From Alphaproteobacteria bacterium HGW-Alphaproteobacteria-18 (GTDB lineage Bacteria > Pseudomonadota > Alphaproteobacteria > Caulobacterales > Hyphomonadaceae), in the NCBI GenBank assembly GCA_002841155.1, contig PHEH01000002.1, forward strand, positions 1-64,000: a stretch of 64,000 nucleotides of DNA, written 5' to 3'. Position 1 is the stretch's first letter. Every line of letters starts with the position of its first letter. Position numbers and translations under genes: made by a program. A model generated the notes under the pieces. That model did not search any database and was not told the DNA's origin. It saw only the letters and a list, made by a program, of their open reading frames with translations. This document shows positions 17,215 to 25,955 of this stretch, one piece after another.

Positions 17215-18155
17215 CAGCTGAACACGTCGCCCTCGGGGATGGGTGTTCCGGCCAGAAACTCACGCGCGCCCAACGGTTTTCCGCCCGGCTTCTGCAACCG
17301 CTGGAGACGGACAGATCGCCCGTCACCGCAGGCCACGGACAACTCGTCATCAATCAGCGAACCGGGTGTTGCAATTGTCGCGTGATCTGTCAGCTCACTG
17401 AGCAAGACCTTCAGGCGCACGGGCCCCTGCACCAGATCGGCTTCACACCATGCCCCTGGCGAGGGCGCGAGCCCCCTTATCTGGCAGTCGACTTCCGCCG
17501 CTGGTTTCGTCCAGTCGATGCGCTGGTCTGCGGCGGTGATTTTCTGGGCATAGGTCATGCCCTCTTCGGTCTGCGGCAGAGGCTTCAGGCTGCCATCGGC
17601 GAGGCCTGCCAGCGCGCGGGGCGCCAACTCTGCGGCGAGGACAGCGAGCCGGTCATGCAGCGTACCGGCGGTATCCTGCGTTGTAATAGGCGTACGGACG
17701 GAGGCGAGGACGGGGCCGGTGTCGAGACCCGCTTCCATCATCATGGCATCGACTCCGGTTTCGGTGTCGCCCGCCATGATCGCGCGCTGGATCGGCGCCG
17801 CCCCCCGCCAACGCGGCAGGATGGAGGCGTGCATGTTGAGACACCCCAGACGCGGGGCGTCCAGCACCGGCTGCGGCAGGATCAGGCCATAGGCGACCAC
17901 CACCGCCGCATCAAGGTTCAGCGCGGCAAAGGCGGCCTGCTCTTCGGGCTTCTTCAGGGATTTGGGCGTGCGCACGTCCAGGCCGCGCGCCTCTGCAAAC
18001 GCATGCACCGGAGTCGGCGTCAGCTTCTGGCCACGCCCGGAGGGCCGGGGCGGCTGGGAATAGACGCAGGCGATGTCGTGCCCGGCGGCGATCAGCGCCT
18101 CGAGCACGCCTTGCGCGATGGAGGGGCTTCCCATGAAGGCGATGCGGAGGGGCAT
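17214..18155 (-). CDS. fmt: Methionyl-tRNA formyltransferase
   Basis: A 313-residue enzyme that formylates initiator Met-tRNA using 10-formyl-tetrahydrofolate. The active-site Asn-x-His is N107-M-H109 in [18 protein letters not shown] catalytic Asp follows in [10 protein letters not shown], and a C-terminal OB-like domain binds the tRNA. Length is normal. It lies in the def-microprotein-fmt-GNAT-truA cluster. Confidence 0.97.
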   Translation of the reverse strand: MPLRIAFMGSPSIAQGVLEALIAAGHDIACVYSQPPRPSGRGQKLTPTPVHAFAEARGLDVRTPKSLKKPEEQAAFAALNLDAAVVVAYGLILPQPVLDAPRLGCLNMHASILPRWRGAAPIQRAIMAGDTETGVDAMMMEAGLDTGPVLASVRTPITTQDTAGTLHDRLAVLAAELAPRALAGLADGSLKPLPQTEEGMTYAQKITAADQRIDWTKPAAEVDCQIRGLAPSPGAWCEADLVQGPVRLKVLLSELTDHATIATPGSLIDDELSVACGDGRSVRLQRLQKPGGKPLGAREFLAGTPIPEGDVFS

Positions 18156-18217
18156 GAAAGGGAGGCTCCTTCGGCTCTACTCGCCTGAACTCGGTCAACC
18201 AGCACATCTGAACCGTC

Positions 18218-18322
18218 TCAAAATCGCGATGGCAGTCCATTACCGCCGACCAGCGCAACGATCACGGCGGCTATCAATACTGCCAATAACCACCGGAACC
18301 GCATGTCCCGGAAGAAGCGCAT
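18218..18322 (-). CDS. 34-residue single-helix membrane microprotein between def and fmt
   Basis: A small frame beginning [11 protein letters not shown], followed by a continuous hydrophobic helix (LLAVLIAAVIVALVGG) and ending GLPSRF. The ATG overlaps the def stop as TGATG, a classic translational-coupling arrangement, and the frame ends 62 bases before fmt. The basic N-terminus followed by one helix suggests an inner-membrane protein with its N-terminus in the cytoplasm. No family is recognised. The coupling and the clean amphipathic-free helix are the reasons to believe it. Such short frames are often missed by gene callers. Confidence 0.6.
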   Translation of the reverse strand: MRFFRDMRFRWLLAVLIAAVIVALVGGNGLPSRF

Positions 18323-18852
18323 CAGTCTGCGTCTTCGCGGATGGCGCGCATCCTGGCTTTTTTCACCTTGTCGATGGCGCGGTCCCGTTTCAGGCGGGAG
18401 AGGTAATCGATGAAGAGGGTGCCTTCCAGATGGTCCATCTCATGCTGGATGCAGACCGCGTAGAGGTCTTCAGCCCATTCATCGATCTGATTGCCATCAT
18501 AGTCCAGATAACGGATTCTGCACCGGGCAGGACGTTCCACCAGGTCGAAAATCTCCGGAACCGAGAGGCAACCTTCTTCATAAGGCTGCTTTTCCTCGAT
18601 GGTTTCGAGGATTTCAGGGTTCACGAAATAGCGCGGCGCGGGCTCTTCGCCCTCGCGCGCCAGATCCATCACGATGACGCGCAGAGGCACGCCGACCTGG
18701 ATCGCGGCCAGGCCAATGCCCGGCGCGTCATACATCGTCTCCAGCATGTCATCCATGAGCGCCCGGATTTCATCGGTCACGCCGCCCTCAACGGGCTTGG
18801 ATACCTGTTTCAGGCGCGGATCGGGGACGGTGAGGATTTCACGGATAGCCAT
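18322..18852 (-). CDS. def: Peptide deformylase
   Basis: A 176-residue metalloenzyme that removes the formyl group from nascent proteins. All three motifs are intact: [10 protein letters not shown] (46-55), [10 protein letters not shown] (92-101, metal ligand Cys95) and QHEMDHLEG (136-144, ligands His137 and His141, catalytic Glu138). Length is normal for type I enzymes. Its stop codon is shared with the start of a 34-residue microprotein, and fmt follows. Confidence 0.97.
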   Translation of the reverse strand: MAIREILTVPDPRLKQVSKPVEGGVTDEIRALMDDMLETMYDAPGIGLAAIQVGVPLRVIVMDLAREGEEPAPRYFVNPEILETIEEKQPYEEGCLSVPEIFDLVERPARCRIRYLDYDGNQIDEWAEDLYAVCIQHEMDHLEGTLFIDYLSRLKRDRAIDKVKKARMRAIREDAD

Positions 18853-18894
18853 AAACGTCAGATATGCACCCCATCCGCCAGCGTCAACGGGCGA

Positions 18895-20199
18895 TCACTC
18901 CACCGGCAGCTTCCGGGGCGGCTCCAGCGGCAATTGGCCGGTGTCGGGCGTGTTTGCCCGCGTTTCAATGAGTTTTGCGTCTGCCGGCACCTTGCCGGGC
19001 GGGGCAATCTTCATATCCTCGAACTTGCGCAGGGTGGGCAGGACACGCTTGTCGATGGAGCCGAGCAGGCTGTTAAAATGGTCCACAGAGGAATTCAGCG
19101 ACTTTCCGAGCTTCTCCGTATGCCCCAGCAGCACCCCGATGCGGGTGTAGAGTTCCGCGCCCAGCTCTGCGGCGGCCTGGGCATTCTCGTTCATCTCATG
19201 CTGGCGCCAGAGATGGGCGACCGTGCGCGCCAGCGCGATCAGCGTTGTCGGCGTGGTGACGATCACCGAGCGGTGCATCGCCTTCTCGATCAGGTCTGGC
19301 GCCTGCTCCAGCGCGGCGGCAAAGAAATTCTCGCCCGGAATGAACATCGCAATGTAATCAAACCGGTTGCCGAGATTTGACTGGTAGTCCTTGGACGCCA
19401 GCGTGGTGACATGCCGCTGCACACTGGTCGCGTGCTGTTTCAGATGGGCGAGGCGCTCTGCCGGGTCGTCGGTATTGGTCGCGGCCATATAGGAGGCGAG
19501 CGAGACCTTCGAATCGATCACGATCTGGCGGTCGCCCGGCAGGCGGATGATGGCATCGGGGCGCTGGCGCCCCTCTTCGGTGTCATCATGGACCTGCTCG
19601 CTGAAGTCGCAATGGGCCGAGAGGCCCGCCTGTTCCATGACATTGCGCAGCGTCATCTCGCCCCAGCGCCCGCCGCCCTTGGGCGCGGTCAGCGCGTTCA
19701 CCAGCTTGCCGGTTTCGGCCGTGTTGCGATGCAGGCTTTCGGAGATGGCCCGCACCTGTTCAGACAGCATCGACTTGTCTTCGGTTCGCACCTTTTCAAG
19801 CGCTTCGACTTTCTGGCGGAAGGTTTCGAAATTCTCGCCGATGGGCTTCATCAGCTCTTTCAGCTCGCCTTGTGCCCCTTCCCTATGGCGTTTGAAGGTC
19901 TCTTCGGCGCGTTCCAGGAACATCGTATTGGCCCGGGCCAGAACGCCCTGGGCGAGTTCCCCGAACTTGCGCTCGTCCTCTGCGCTGCGCGCCTCGGCGG
20001 CGGCGAGTTTGAGCTGCGCGTCCCGCGCCACGGCGTCCAGCGTCTGCTCGCGCTGACGCAGGCGCGCCAACTCCTCGCGTTCAAAAACTGCGCGCTGGCG
20101 CGATTGCCAAAGGTAAACGCCAAGGCCCACCGCCATCAGCAGCAGGCCAACATGGATCAGGTCGAGCGGGAGCGATCCGATAGTGACGACAGGCGGCAT
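18895..20199 (-). CDS. rmuC: DNA recombination protein RmuC
   Basis: A 434-residue protein with an N-terminal membrane helix (about 10-30), a long coiled coil (about 35-190) and the RmuC nuclease-like core. The core includes KGGGRWGEMTLRNVMEQAGL and PGDRQIVIDSKVSLASYMAA, the latter with PD-(D/E)XK-like residues. RmuC limits inversions at short inverted repeats in E. coli. Length is typical. It lies upstream of def on the same strand with a 42-base gap. Confidence 0.94.
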   Translation of the reverse strand: MPPVVTIGSLPLDLIHVGLLLMAVGLGVYLWQSRQRAVFEREELARLRQREQTLDAVARDAQLKLAAAEARSAEDERKFGELAQGVLARANTMFLERAEETFKRHREGAQGELKELMKPIGENFETFRQKVEALEKVRTEDKSMLSEQVRAISESLHRNTAETGKLVNALTAPKGGGRWGEMTLRNVMEQAGLSAHCDFSEQVHDDTEEGRQRPDAIIRLPGDRQIVIDSKVSLASYMAATNTDDPAERLAHLKQHATSVQRHVTTLASKDYQSNLGNRFDYIAMFIPGENFFAAALEQAPDLIEKAMHRSVIVTTPTTLIALARTVAHLWRQHEMNENAQAAAELGAELYTRIGVLLGHTEKLGKSLNSSVDHFNSLLGSIDKRVLPTLRKFEDMKIAPPGKVPADAKLIETRANTPDTGQLPLEPPRKLPVE

Positions 20200-20347
20200 C
20201 GAGTGTCCTTCAAGTGACCTTAAAGAACATAATCGGAACGATCAGGCGCTGTCTACACCTGTGGGGCGAGCGATGCCCGCGCCACAGGTGAATTTCACAG
20301 CTCAGAAATCAAGGGTTAACGCAGCCCTGAAGAAAACAATGGCCGCA

Positions 20348-21325
20348 TCAGCCCTTCACGAAGCCTGCAAGACGCTTGGTGATGATCTCTTCGGCCTCAG
20401 CCATGATCCGGTCGATCAGTTCCTGGCAGGTCGGGATGTCATAGATGAGGCCGGCGACCATGCCGCACGACCAGGCGCCCGCATCCATCTGCCCGTCGAG
20501 CATGATCTTCGGGTATACGCCGGCCACTTCCTCGATGATGTCCTCGAACTTGATATTGGAGCCGAGCTCTTTTTCCTTCTGCAGGAGGCGCTCGACCGCC
20601 GGGTTGGTCAGCACACGCTCGGTGTTGCGCAGCGGGCGCATGACGAGACGGGTGTCGAGCTCAGAGGCGGCCACAAGCGCCTGTTTCACATTCTCATGGA
20701 CCGGCGCTTCCTTGGTCGCGATGAAGCGCGTGCCCATGTTCATGCCTTCCGCGCCAAGCGCCATCGCGGCGACCAGCGAGCGGCCATCGGCCATACCGCC
20801 CGACGCGATGAAGGGGATCTCAAGCTCGTCCATCGCGCGCGGCAGAAGGATGAAGTTTGGCACATCATCTTCGCCGGGGTGACCGCCGCATTCGAAGCCA
20901 TCGACCGATACTGCGTCACAGCCGATCTTCTGCGCCTTCAGCGCATGGCGGACGGCAGTACATTTGTGGACAACCTTGATGCCATTGTCCTTGAGGATGG
21001 GCAGCACCTGAACCGGATTGTTCCCGGCCGTCTCAACCACCTTCACGCCGCCTTCGATGATGGCTTTCACATAGCCGGGGTAATCAGGCTGGTTGACCGA
21101 AGGCAGGAAGGTCAGGTTCACGCCGATGGGCTTGTCCGTCATGTCGCGGCAGCGCGCGATCTCGTTGGCGAGGTCAGCAGGCGTGCGCTGGGTCAGCGCG
21201 GTGATGATGCCAAGGCCCCCCGCATTGGAAACGGCCGCGGCCATTTCGGCAAAGCCGACAAAGTGCATGCCGCCCTGCACGATCGGGTGCTTGATGCCGA
21301 GCATTTCTGTGATGCGGGTTTTCAT
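20348..21325 (-). CDS. Nitronate monooxygenase family protein
   Basis: A 325-residue FMN-dependent TIM-barrel enzyme. It has KHPIVQGGMHFVGFAEMAAAVSNAGGLG at the N-terminus, the phosphate-binding GGMADGRSLVAAMALGAEGM, and CGGHPGEDDVPNF with the conserved His. The ATG at 21325 is preferred over an upstream one because GGAGG precedes it. It oxidises nitronates, and some members act on other substrates. It is divergent from the e(P4)-type phosphatase gene. Confidence 0.9.
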   Translation of the reverse strand: MKTRITEMLGIKHPIVQGGMHFVGFAEMAAAVSNAGGLGIITALTQRTPADLANEIARCRDMTDKPIGVNLTFLPSVNQPDYPGYVKAIIEGGVKVVETAGNNPVQVLPILKDNGIKVVHKCTAVRHALKAQKIGCDAVSVDGFECGGHPGEDDVPNFILLPRAMDELEIPFIASGGMADGRSLVAAMALGAEGMNMGTRFIATKEAPVHENVKQALVAASELDTRLVMRPLRNTERVLTNPAVERLLQKEKELGSNIKFEDIIEEVAGVYPKIMLDGQMDAGAWSCGMVAGLIYDIPTCQELIDRIMAEAEEIITKRLAGFVKG

Positions 21326-21492
21326 TGCGTATCCTCCAAACGGCTTGTTCGCTGGCGCCATCCTTGAACACCGGGCCCGCCCGCCGCAAGACTGTCATTG
21401 GGGAAAGTGGCACGCAGGCGCATTTTGCCACCAGCATTGCGAGTGTCACAAAACCGTTCTACCCCAAAGCCCTGCCGACAGATGGAGCCCTC

Positions 21493-22389
21493 ATGAAACT
21501 CGCCCTCCCTCTTCTCTCGCTGGCGATCCTGGCCGCCTGCCAGACCGCGCCACCTCCCGGGCCGCAGCCCGAATCCGTTGCGATGGCGCCGGAAGAAGCT
21601 CCTGAAACTCAGGTCGCGCCCACCCCGGGAGAACAATGGCTCCTCGGCTCGGCCGAAGCGCGCATCATCATGGTGCAGACCTGGAATGAGATCGCCGCCT
21701 ATGTCGAGCAGCAGGCTGCCGCGCGGCCCAATGCCAGCGTCATTCTCGCGCCCGGCGCCACGCCGGAAGCGCCCGAATACCTCGCCTGCGGAGACAGGCC
21801 GCTGGCGGCGGTGTTCGACGCCGATGAAACCCTGATCTGGAACACCGGCTCAACCGGCGCCTTCCGCCGCCTGGGCATGGAATTTGATCCCGCGATCTGG
21901 AGCGACTGGGAACGCACCGGCGCGGGCAAGGCCGTTGCCATTCCCGGCGCGCTGGACGGGCTCTCCCGCATCCGCGCGGCCGGCGTCGAGGTGATCATCA
22001 ACACCAACCGTGAAGCGGCGAATGTCGACGGCAATATCGAAACCCTGCGCGCCGCAGGCATCGGCGATTTCGTGCACGGATCAACGCTGTTCCTCAAGGG
22101 CGACACGCCCGGCGGCTCGGCCAAGGATGGCCGCCGCTATGCGATCTCCGAAAACTATTGCGTGATCGCGCTGGTCGGCGATCAGCTGGGGGACATTGCA
22201 GATATCTTCAACGACAAATCCCTGCGGCCTGCCGGCCGTCTGGCGCTCTCCGAAGCGCCCGCATTCGACGCCATGTGGGGCAAGGGCTGGTTCCTGCTGC
22301 CCAATCCGCTTTATGGCCCGTCGATTGCCGGGACGATGGACGAGATCTTCCCGCCAGAAACCCATTGGGAACCCAGCACACAGGAATAG
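21493..22389 (+). CDS. HAD superfamily acid phosphatase, lipoprotein e(P4) type
   Basis: A 298-residue lipoprotein. The signal LALPLLSLAILAAC places the lipidated residue at Cys16. A Pro-rich linker precedes a class C acid phosphatase domain with the HAD motif FDADETLIWN (nucleophile Asp109, general acid Asp111) and a C-terminal VGDQLGDIADIFN. By family it dephosphorylates nucleotides such as NMN or AMP outside the inner membrane. The ATG at 21493 is chosen as the start of the signal peptide. The hydrolase gene begins 4 bases after its stop. Confidence 0.9.
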   Translation: MKLALPLLSLAILAACQTAPPPGPQPESVAMAPEEAPETQVAPTPGEQWLLGSAEARIIMVQTWNEIAAYVEQQAAARPNASVILAPGATPEAPEYLACGDRPLAAVFDADETLIWNTGSTGAFRRLGMEFDPAIWSDWERTGAGKAVAIPGALDGLSRIRAAGVEVIINTNREAANVDGNIETLRAAGIGDFVHGSTLFLKGDTPGGSAKDGRRYAISENYCVIALVGDQLGDIADIFNDKSLRPAGRLALSEAPAFDAMWGKGWFLLPNPLYGPSIAGTMDEIFPPETHWEPSTQE

Positions 22390-22393
22390 TCGC

Positions 22394-23131
22394 ATGATCA
22401 TCTTTGTACATGGCGTGCCGGACACGCCGGTTCTCTGGGAGCCGCTGATCGCTGCGCTGGGACTCACGCCGGAAGACTACCGCGCCCCCGCCCTTCCCGG
22501 CTTCGGCACGGGCAAGCCGCCCGGCTTTGGTAGCACCAAGGACGAATATGCCAGCTGGCTGATCGCTCAGATGGAAGCGGCCGGCGGCCCGGTTCATATC
22601 GTTGGCCATGACTGGGGCGCGCTGCTGACCCTACGCGTGGCAAGCCTGCGCCCCGATCTGGTGAAAAGCTGGTGCGTCACAAATGCCGTGATAGATCCTG
22701 ACTATTCCGGACACAGAACAGCCCGCATGTGGGCGACGCCTCTGCTGGGCGAATTCGTTATGCTGAACATGCGCAACAAAGCCCGTCTCATCGAAGGGCT
22801 TGTCCAGGGCGGCATGCCACGGGAACTGGCGGAAGTCGAAGTGCCCCATATCGACAAGCGCATGCGCCAGTCGATCCTCAGCCTTTATCGCTCGGCCATC
22901 GGCCTGCGCTTCAGTGGGCATTGGGTCGAAGACCTTGCCAATCTGCCTGAGCACGGACAGCTTTTCTGGGGCGAGAACGATCCTTATGTGGAATTGCCCG
23001 TAGCGGAGCGCTTCTCGAAACGCCACGGCACGCCGCTACATGTCGAGCGCGGCACCGGCCATTGGGCCTGTCATGATCGTGCAGAAAACTTCGCAGGCAT
23101 TCTGAAAGCCCTATGGCAAAAGGCCGGCTGA
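22394..23131 (+). CDS. Alpha/beta hydrolase with Asp nucleophile
   Basis: A 245-residue alpha/beta hydrolase. The nucleophile elbow reads VGHDWGALL, placing Asp73 where serine hydrolases have Ser. Together with the N-terminal VHGVPDTP oxyanion loop and GTGHWACHD near the C-terminus (catalytic His), this matches epoxide hydrolases and haloalkane dehalogenases. The substrate cannot be told. It has no signal peptide and follows the phosphatase gene by 4 bases. Its last codons overlap the hairpin that terminates cckA. Confidence 0.85.
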   Translation: MIIFVHGVPDTPVLWEPLIAALGLTPEDYRAPALPGFGTGKPPGFGSTKDEYASWLIAQMEAAGGPVHIVGHDWGALLTLRVASLRPDLVKSWCVTNAVIDPDYSGHRTARMWATPLLGEFVMLNMRNKARLIEGLVQGGMPRELAEVEVPHIDKRMRQSILSLYRSAIGLRFSGHWVEDLANLPEHGQLFWGENDPYVELPVAERFSKRHGTPLHVERGTGHWACHDRAENFAGILKALWQKAG

Positions 23132-23142
23132 GAAGCCGGCCT
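23121..23142 (-). terminator. Hairpin terminator for cckA, shared with hydrolase 3' end
   Basis: Perfect 8-base arms AGGCCGGC (23121-23128) and GCCGGCCT (23135-23142) enclose a 6-base loop. Read on the minus strand, the stem is followed by TTTT, so it functions best for cckA. It overlaps the last codons and stop of the convergent hydrolase. On the plus strand the following bases are only moderately T-rich. Confidence 0.75.
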
Positions 23143-23162
23143 CTGCGTTTGGATCCGTTGGA

Positions 23163-25763
23163 TCAGGCGGCTTCCTTGCCGCTGATTCCGGCCAGTTCCT
23201 GCTTGATCCGCTCCGACAGCTGACGAACCGTGAAAGGCTTGGGCAGGAAGGAAACGGCGCGGTCGTCGAGCTGCTGGGCAAGGTCGCGCTCAGCATAGCC
23301 GGAGATGAAGATCACGCGGGCATGGCCAAGCTTGTCCTTGGCTTCGCGGATCAGCGTGGGCCCATCCATTCCGGGCATCACCACATCGGAGATGATCAGA
23401 TCGAAGGAGCCCGGCATATCTGTGAGAATATCCAGAGCCTCCTCGCCATCGCAGGCCTCTTCCACCTCATAACCGCGCTGACGCAGATGCGTCGCCGCGA
23501 TCGAGCGCACACCGTCCTCGTCTTCGACAAGCAGGATACGTCCGCGCCCGGACATATCCATCGGACGAACAACCGCTTTGGCCTGTTCGGCGATGTCGGA
23601 AGCTTCCGGAATGTCTTCAGCCGCCAGGGCCGGCAGGTAGATGTAGAAGGTCGTGCCCTTGCCGACCGAAGAGACCGGGCAGACATAACCGCCCGACTGT
23701 TTGATGATGCCATAAACGGTCGCCAGGCCAAGTCCTGTGCCTGAGCCCTGCTCCTTGGTGGTGAAGAAGGGCTGGAAGATCTTGTCGAGCAGATCGCGCG
23801 GCATGCCGCAGCCATTATCCTCAACCTCGATCAGCAGATACTCGCCATCCTCGACATAGTTGAAGCCCTTTTCGTGGGCTTCCTTGCCGGTCGACCGCGC
23901 CGTGCGAATCGACAGCTTGCCACCATTGCGCTGCGAGATCATCGCGTCGCGGGCGTTGGTGGCGAGGTTGATGATCGCCGTTTCAAGCTGGTTCTTGTCA
24001 GCCTTGATCCAGGGCACATCCCGGCCATGCTTCACATCCAGCTCAACCCGTTCATCAAGCACCTGACGCAGCAGGATGGAGAATTCCGAGAGGAAGTCGG
24101 TGACGTTGAAGATTTCCCGCTTGAAGGTCTGTGCGCGGGCATAGGCCAGCAGCATGCGGACAAGTTCACGGGCCCGCGAGGAAAACTCGTGGATTGATTG
24201 CAGGTATTCATAGGAAGGGTCGCCCACGGGGTGGCGGCTCATCAGCTCTTCATAGTTGAAGATGATGCCCTGCAAGACGTTATTGAAATCGTGGGCAACA
24301 ACGCCCGCCAGCTGGCCGATGGAACGCATTTTCTCGCCATGAGCGAGGCGCGTTTCCAGGAGGCGCTGCTCGGTGATGTCGATGATGTAGGCCACAGATG
24401 GCCGGCCCGTGGAATTGAGCGTCACGAACACATTCACATGCCGGGCTTCGTCGCCGGCCGTCTTCAGCGCGACAGGCTTGTCGATGGCATCCACCAGCAG
24501 CGTGGCAAGGGATTCTTCGCCTTCATCGGACACAAAGAGATCGGAGAAGCGGTTGCCGGGGGTTGCCCGCCCGCCGGTCATTTCCATCAGGGCGCGGTTG
24601 GCATCGAGAATGACGGCGCCGTCCACACGGTCGCCATCCAGACGCACAGCCCCGAACGGCGCATCATCGAACATCGGGTCGCCGTCCGGGCGCGGAGGAC
24701 GCGAGGCGGCCTGAAGCGCAAAGCGCTCCTCTCCGCCATTCAGCACCTGAGGGCTCGCAAGAACGATTGTCCGGCCGGCGGCATCTGCGCCGCGGCCTGA
24801 CCAGCTGGTGATCGCCTGAACCGGTATTTCCACCCCGTCGCGGGCGCGCAGCTGGATATCAGCCCGGCCCGGCGCGCCGGATTTGCGATCACGCGAGAGC
24901 ATCTTGACGAATTCAGGACGCATGATGTCGTCGGTGCGGATATTCTTTGCCGTTTCCGGCAGGCCGAGAAGCTCGCGCAACCAGGAGTTGGCATAGGTGA
25001 TGGTGCCGTCCGGCTTGGCCGCGAAGAAGCCCATAGGAGCGTCTTCGACATACAGCGATTTGAGATCCGCCGCGCCTGTCGCCTCGATCTGGCCGGCGAT
25101 CCGGCGGATGCGCCACAGCACGCGCCCACGCGGCAACGGCGAGACCGTGACTTCAAACTGGGCGGGCACCTGCTCCGGGCCAAGCGCCAGGGGGGGCAGC
25201 ACTTCGCGGCGCTGAGTGCCGACCTTGGCAGATTTCGACAGGCGGTAAACCGGCGCGGCAAGGCCGGGATTAGCCCCGAACAGGCGGTCCACGGTGACAG
25301 GGCCGGACTCCGACATGCCCGCAATCAGGGCCAGCCGGGTAAGGTCGGAATAAGCCTCATTGGCGGCAACCGGCGCGCCGCCAGGATCGGTGACCAGCAC
25401 CGCCTCATCCAGTGCCTCAATCCACGGAAAGCGCGGCGCGCTGGCATTGGCCACGCGCGCAGCAGCGCCTTTTTCCGGAAACAGGCCGATGAAGCGGCCG
25501 GCACCGCGAACCGTCCAGAGCAGGAAGACGAGACCACCCGAGGCCATAGTAATCAGCAGGATCGAGCCCGTGGCGCCCGAAGCATTCGGCCAGGCCAGAG
25601 AAATGCTGGCCGCCGCAATGGAGAGCAAGAGGCATCCCCAGAACCCCAATTGCAGAAAATCGATGCGCCGCCCTTCGCGCTCCCCTGCTCCGGCAGGATC
25701 GGCTTCTTCGCCAGGCGCCGCCGCTGCAAGTTTCAGCTCGAGAGTGTCTGCATCAGTACTCAT
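23163..25763 (-). CDS. cckA: Cell-cycle hybrid histidine kinase CckA
   Basis: An 866-residue hybrid kinase. Two transmembrane helices lie near residues 33-78, followed by PAS domains (about 110-420, including [17 protein letters not shown]). The HisKA phosphoacceptor is in [13 protein letters not shown] (His about 491). The ATPase domain has [20 protein letters not shown] and [12 protein letters not shown], and a C-terminal receiver has its phospho-Asp near 792 ([14 protein letters not shown]). CckA feeds phosphate through ChpT to CtrA and CpdR, controlling replication, division and flagellar genes. It is longer than Caulobacter CckA (691 residues), mainly in the sensory half. CtrA-type boxes at 6659 and 28932 fit this pathway. 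Confidence 0.95.
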   Translation of the reverse strand: MSTDADTLELKLAAAAPGEEADPAGAGEREGRRIDFLQLGFWGCLLLSIAAASISLAWPNASGATGSILLITMASGGLVFLLWTVRGAGRFIGLFPEKGAAARVANASAPRFPWIEALDEAVLVTDPGGAPVAANEAYSDLTRLALIAGMSESGPVTVDRLFGANPGLAAPVYRLSKSAKVGTQRREVLPPLALGPEQVPAQFEVTVSPLPRGRVLWRIRRIAGQIEATGAADLKSLYVEDAPMGFFAAKPDGTITYANSWLRELLGLPETAKNIRTDDIMRPEFVKMLSRDRKSGAPGRADIQLRARDGVEIPVQAITSWSGRGADAAGRTIVLASPQVLNGGEERFALQAASRPPRPDGDPMFDDAPFGAVRLDGDRVDGAVILDANRALMEMTGGRATPGNRFSDLFVSDEGEESLATLLVDAIDKPVALKTAGDEARHVNVFVTLNSTGRPSVAYIIDITEQRLLETRLAHGEKMRSIGQLAGVVAHDFNNVLQGIIFNYEELMSRHPVGDPSYEYLQSIHEFSSRARELVRMLLAYARAQTFKREIFNVTDFLSEFSILLRQVLDERVELDVKHGRDVPWIKADKNQLETAIINLATNARDAMISQRNGGKLSIRTARSTGKEAHEKGFNYVEDGEYLLIEVEDNGCGMPRDLLDKIFQPFFTTKEQGSGTGLGLATVYGIIKQSGGYVCPVSSVGKGTTFYIYLPALAAEDIPEASDIAEQAKAVVRPMDMSGRGRILLVEDEDGVRSIAATHLRQRGYEVEEACDGEEALDILTDMPGSFDLIISDVVMPGMDGPTLIREAKDKLGHARVIFISGYAERDLAQQLDDRAVSFLPKPFTVRQLSERIKQELAGISGKEAA

Positions 25764-25955
25764 GGTCTACCGCCATTCCATTTGGCCAGCGCCGCCGCCC
25801 GGCGCGGCCACGCCCTATGCGAGGCTGGCATCACGCAACTCGATGCCTAGCCGTCACTAGACTACCAGTTCTGGCACGGCAAAGGTTAACGAACCCGAAA
25901 AAGCCGTTAATACAGACTGAGCAATCTTCCCCACCTGAACAGGATTCGGCTTACC

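Noticed and set aside
25880-25915. Two TTAA motifs between cckA and the DUF885 gene as a possible CtrA site
   Set aside because: The spacing is 17 bases, not seven, so it does not fit the CtrA consensus.
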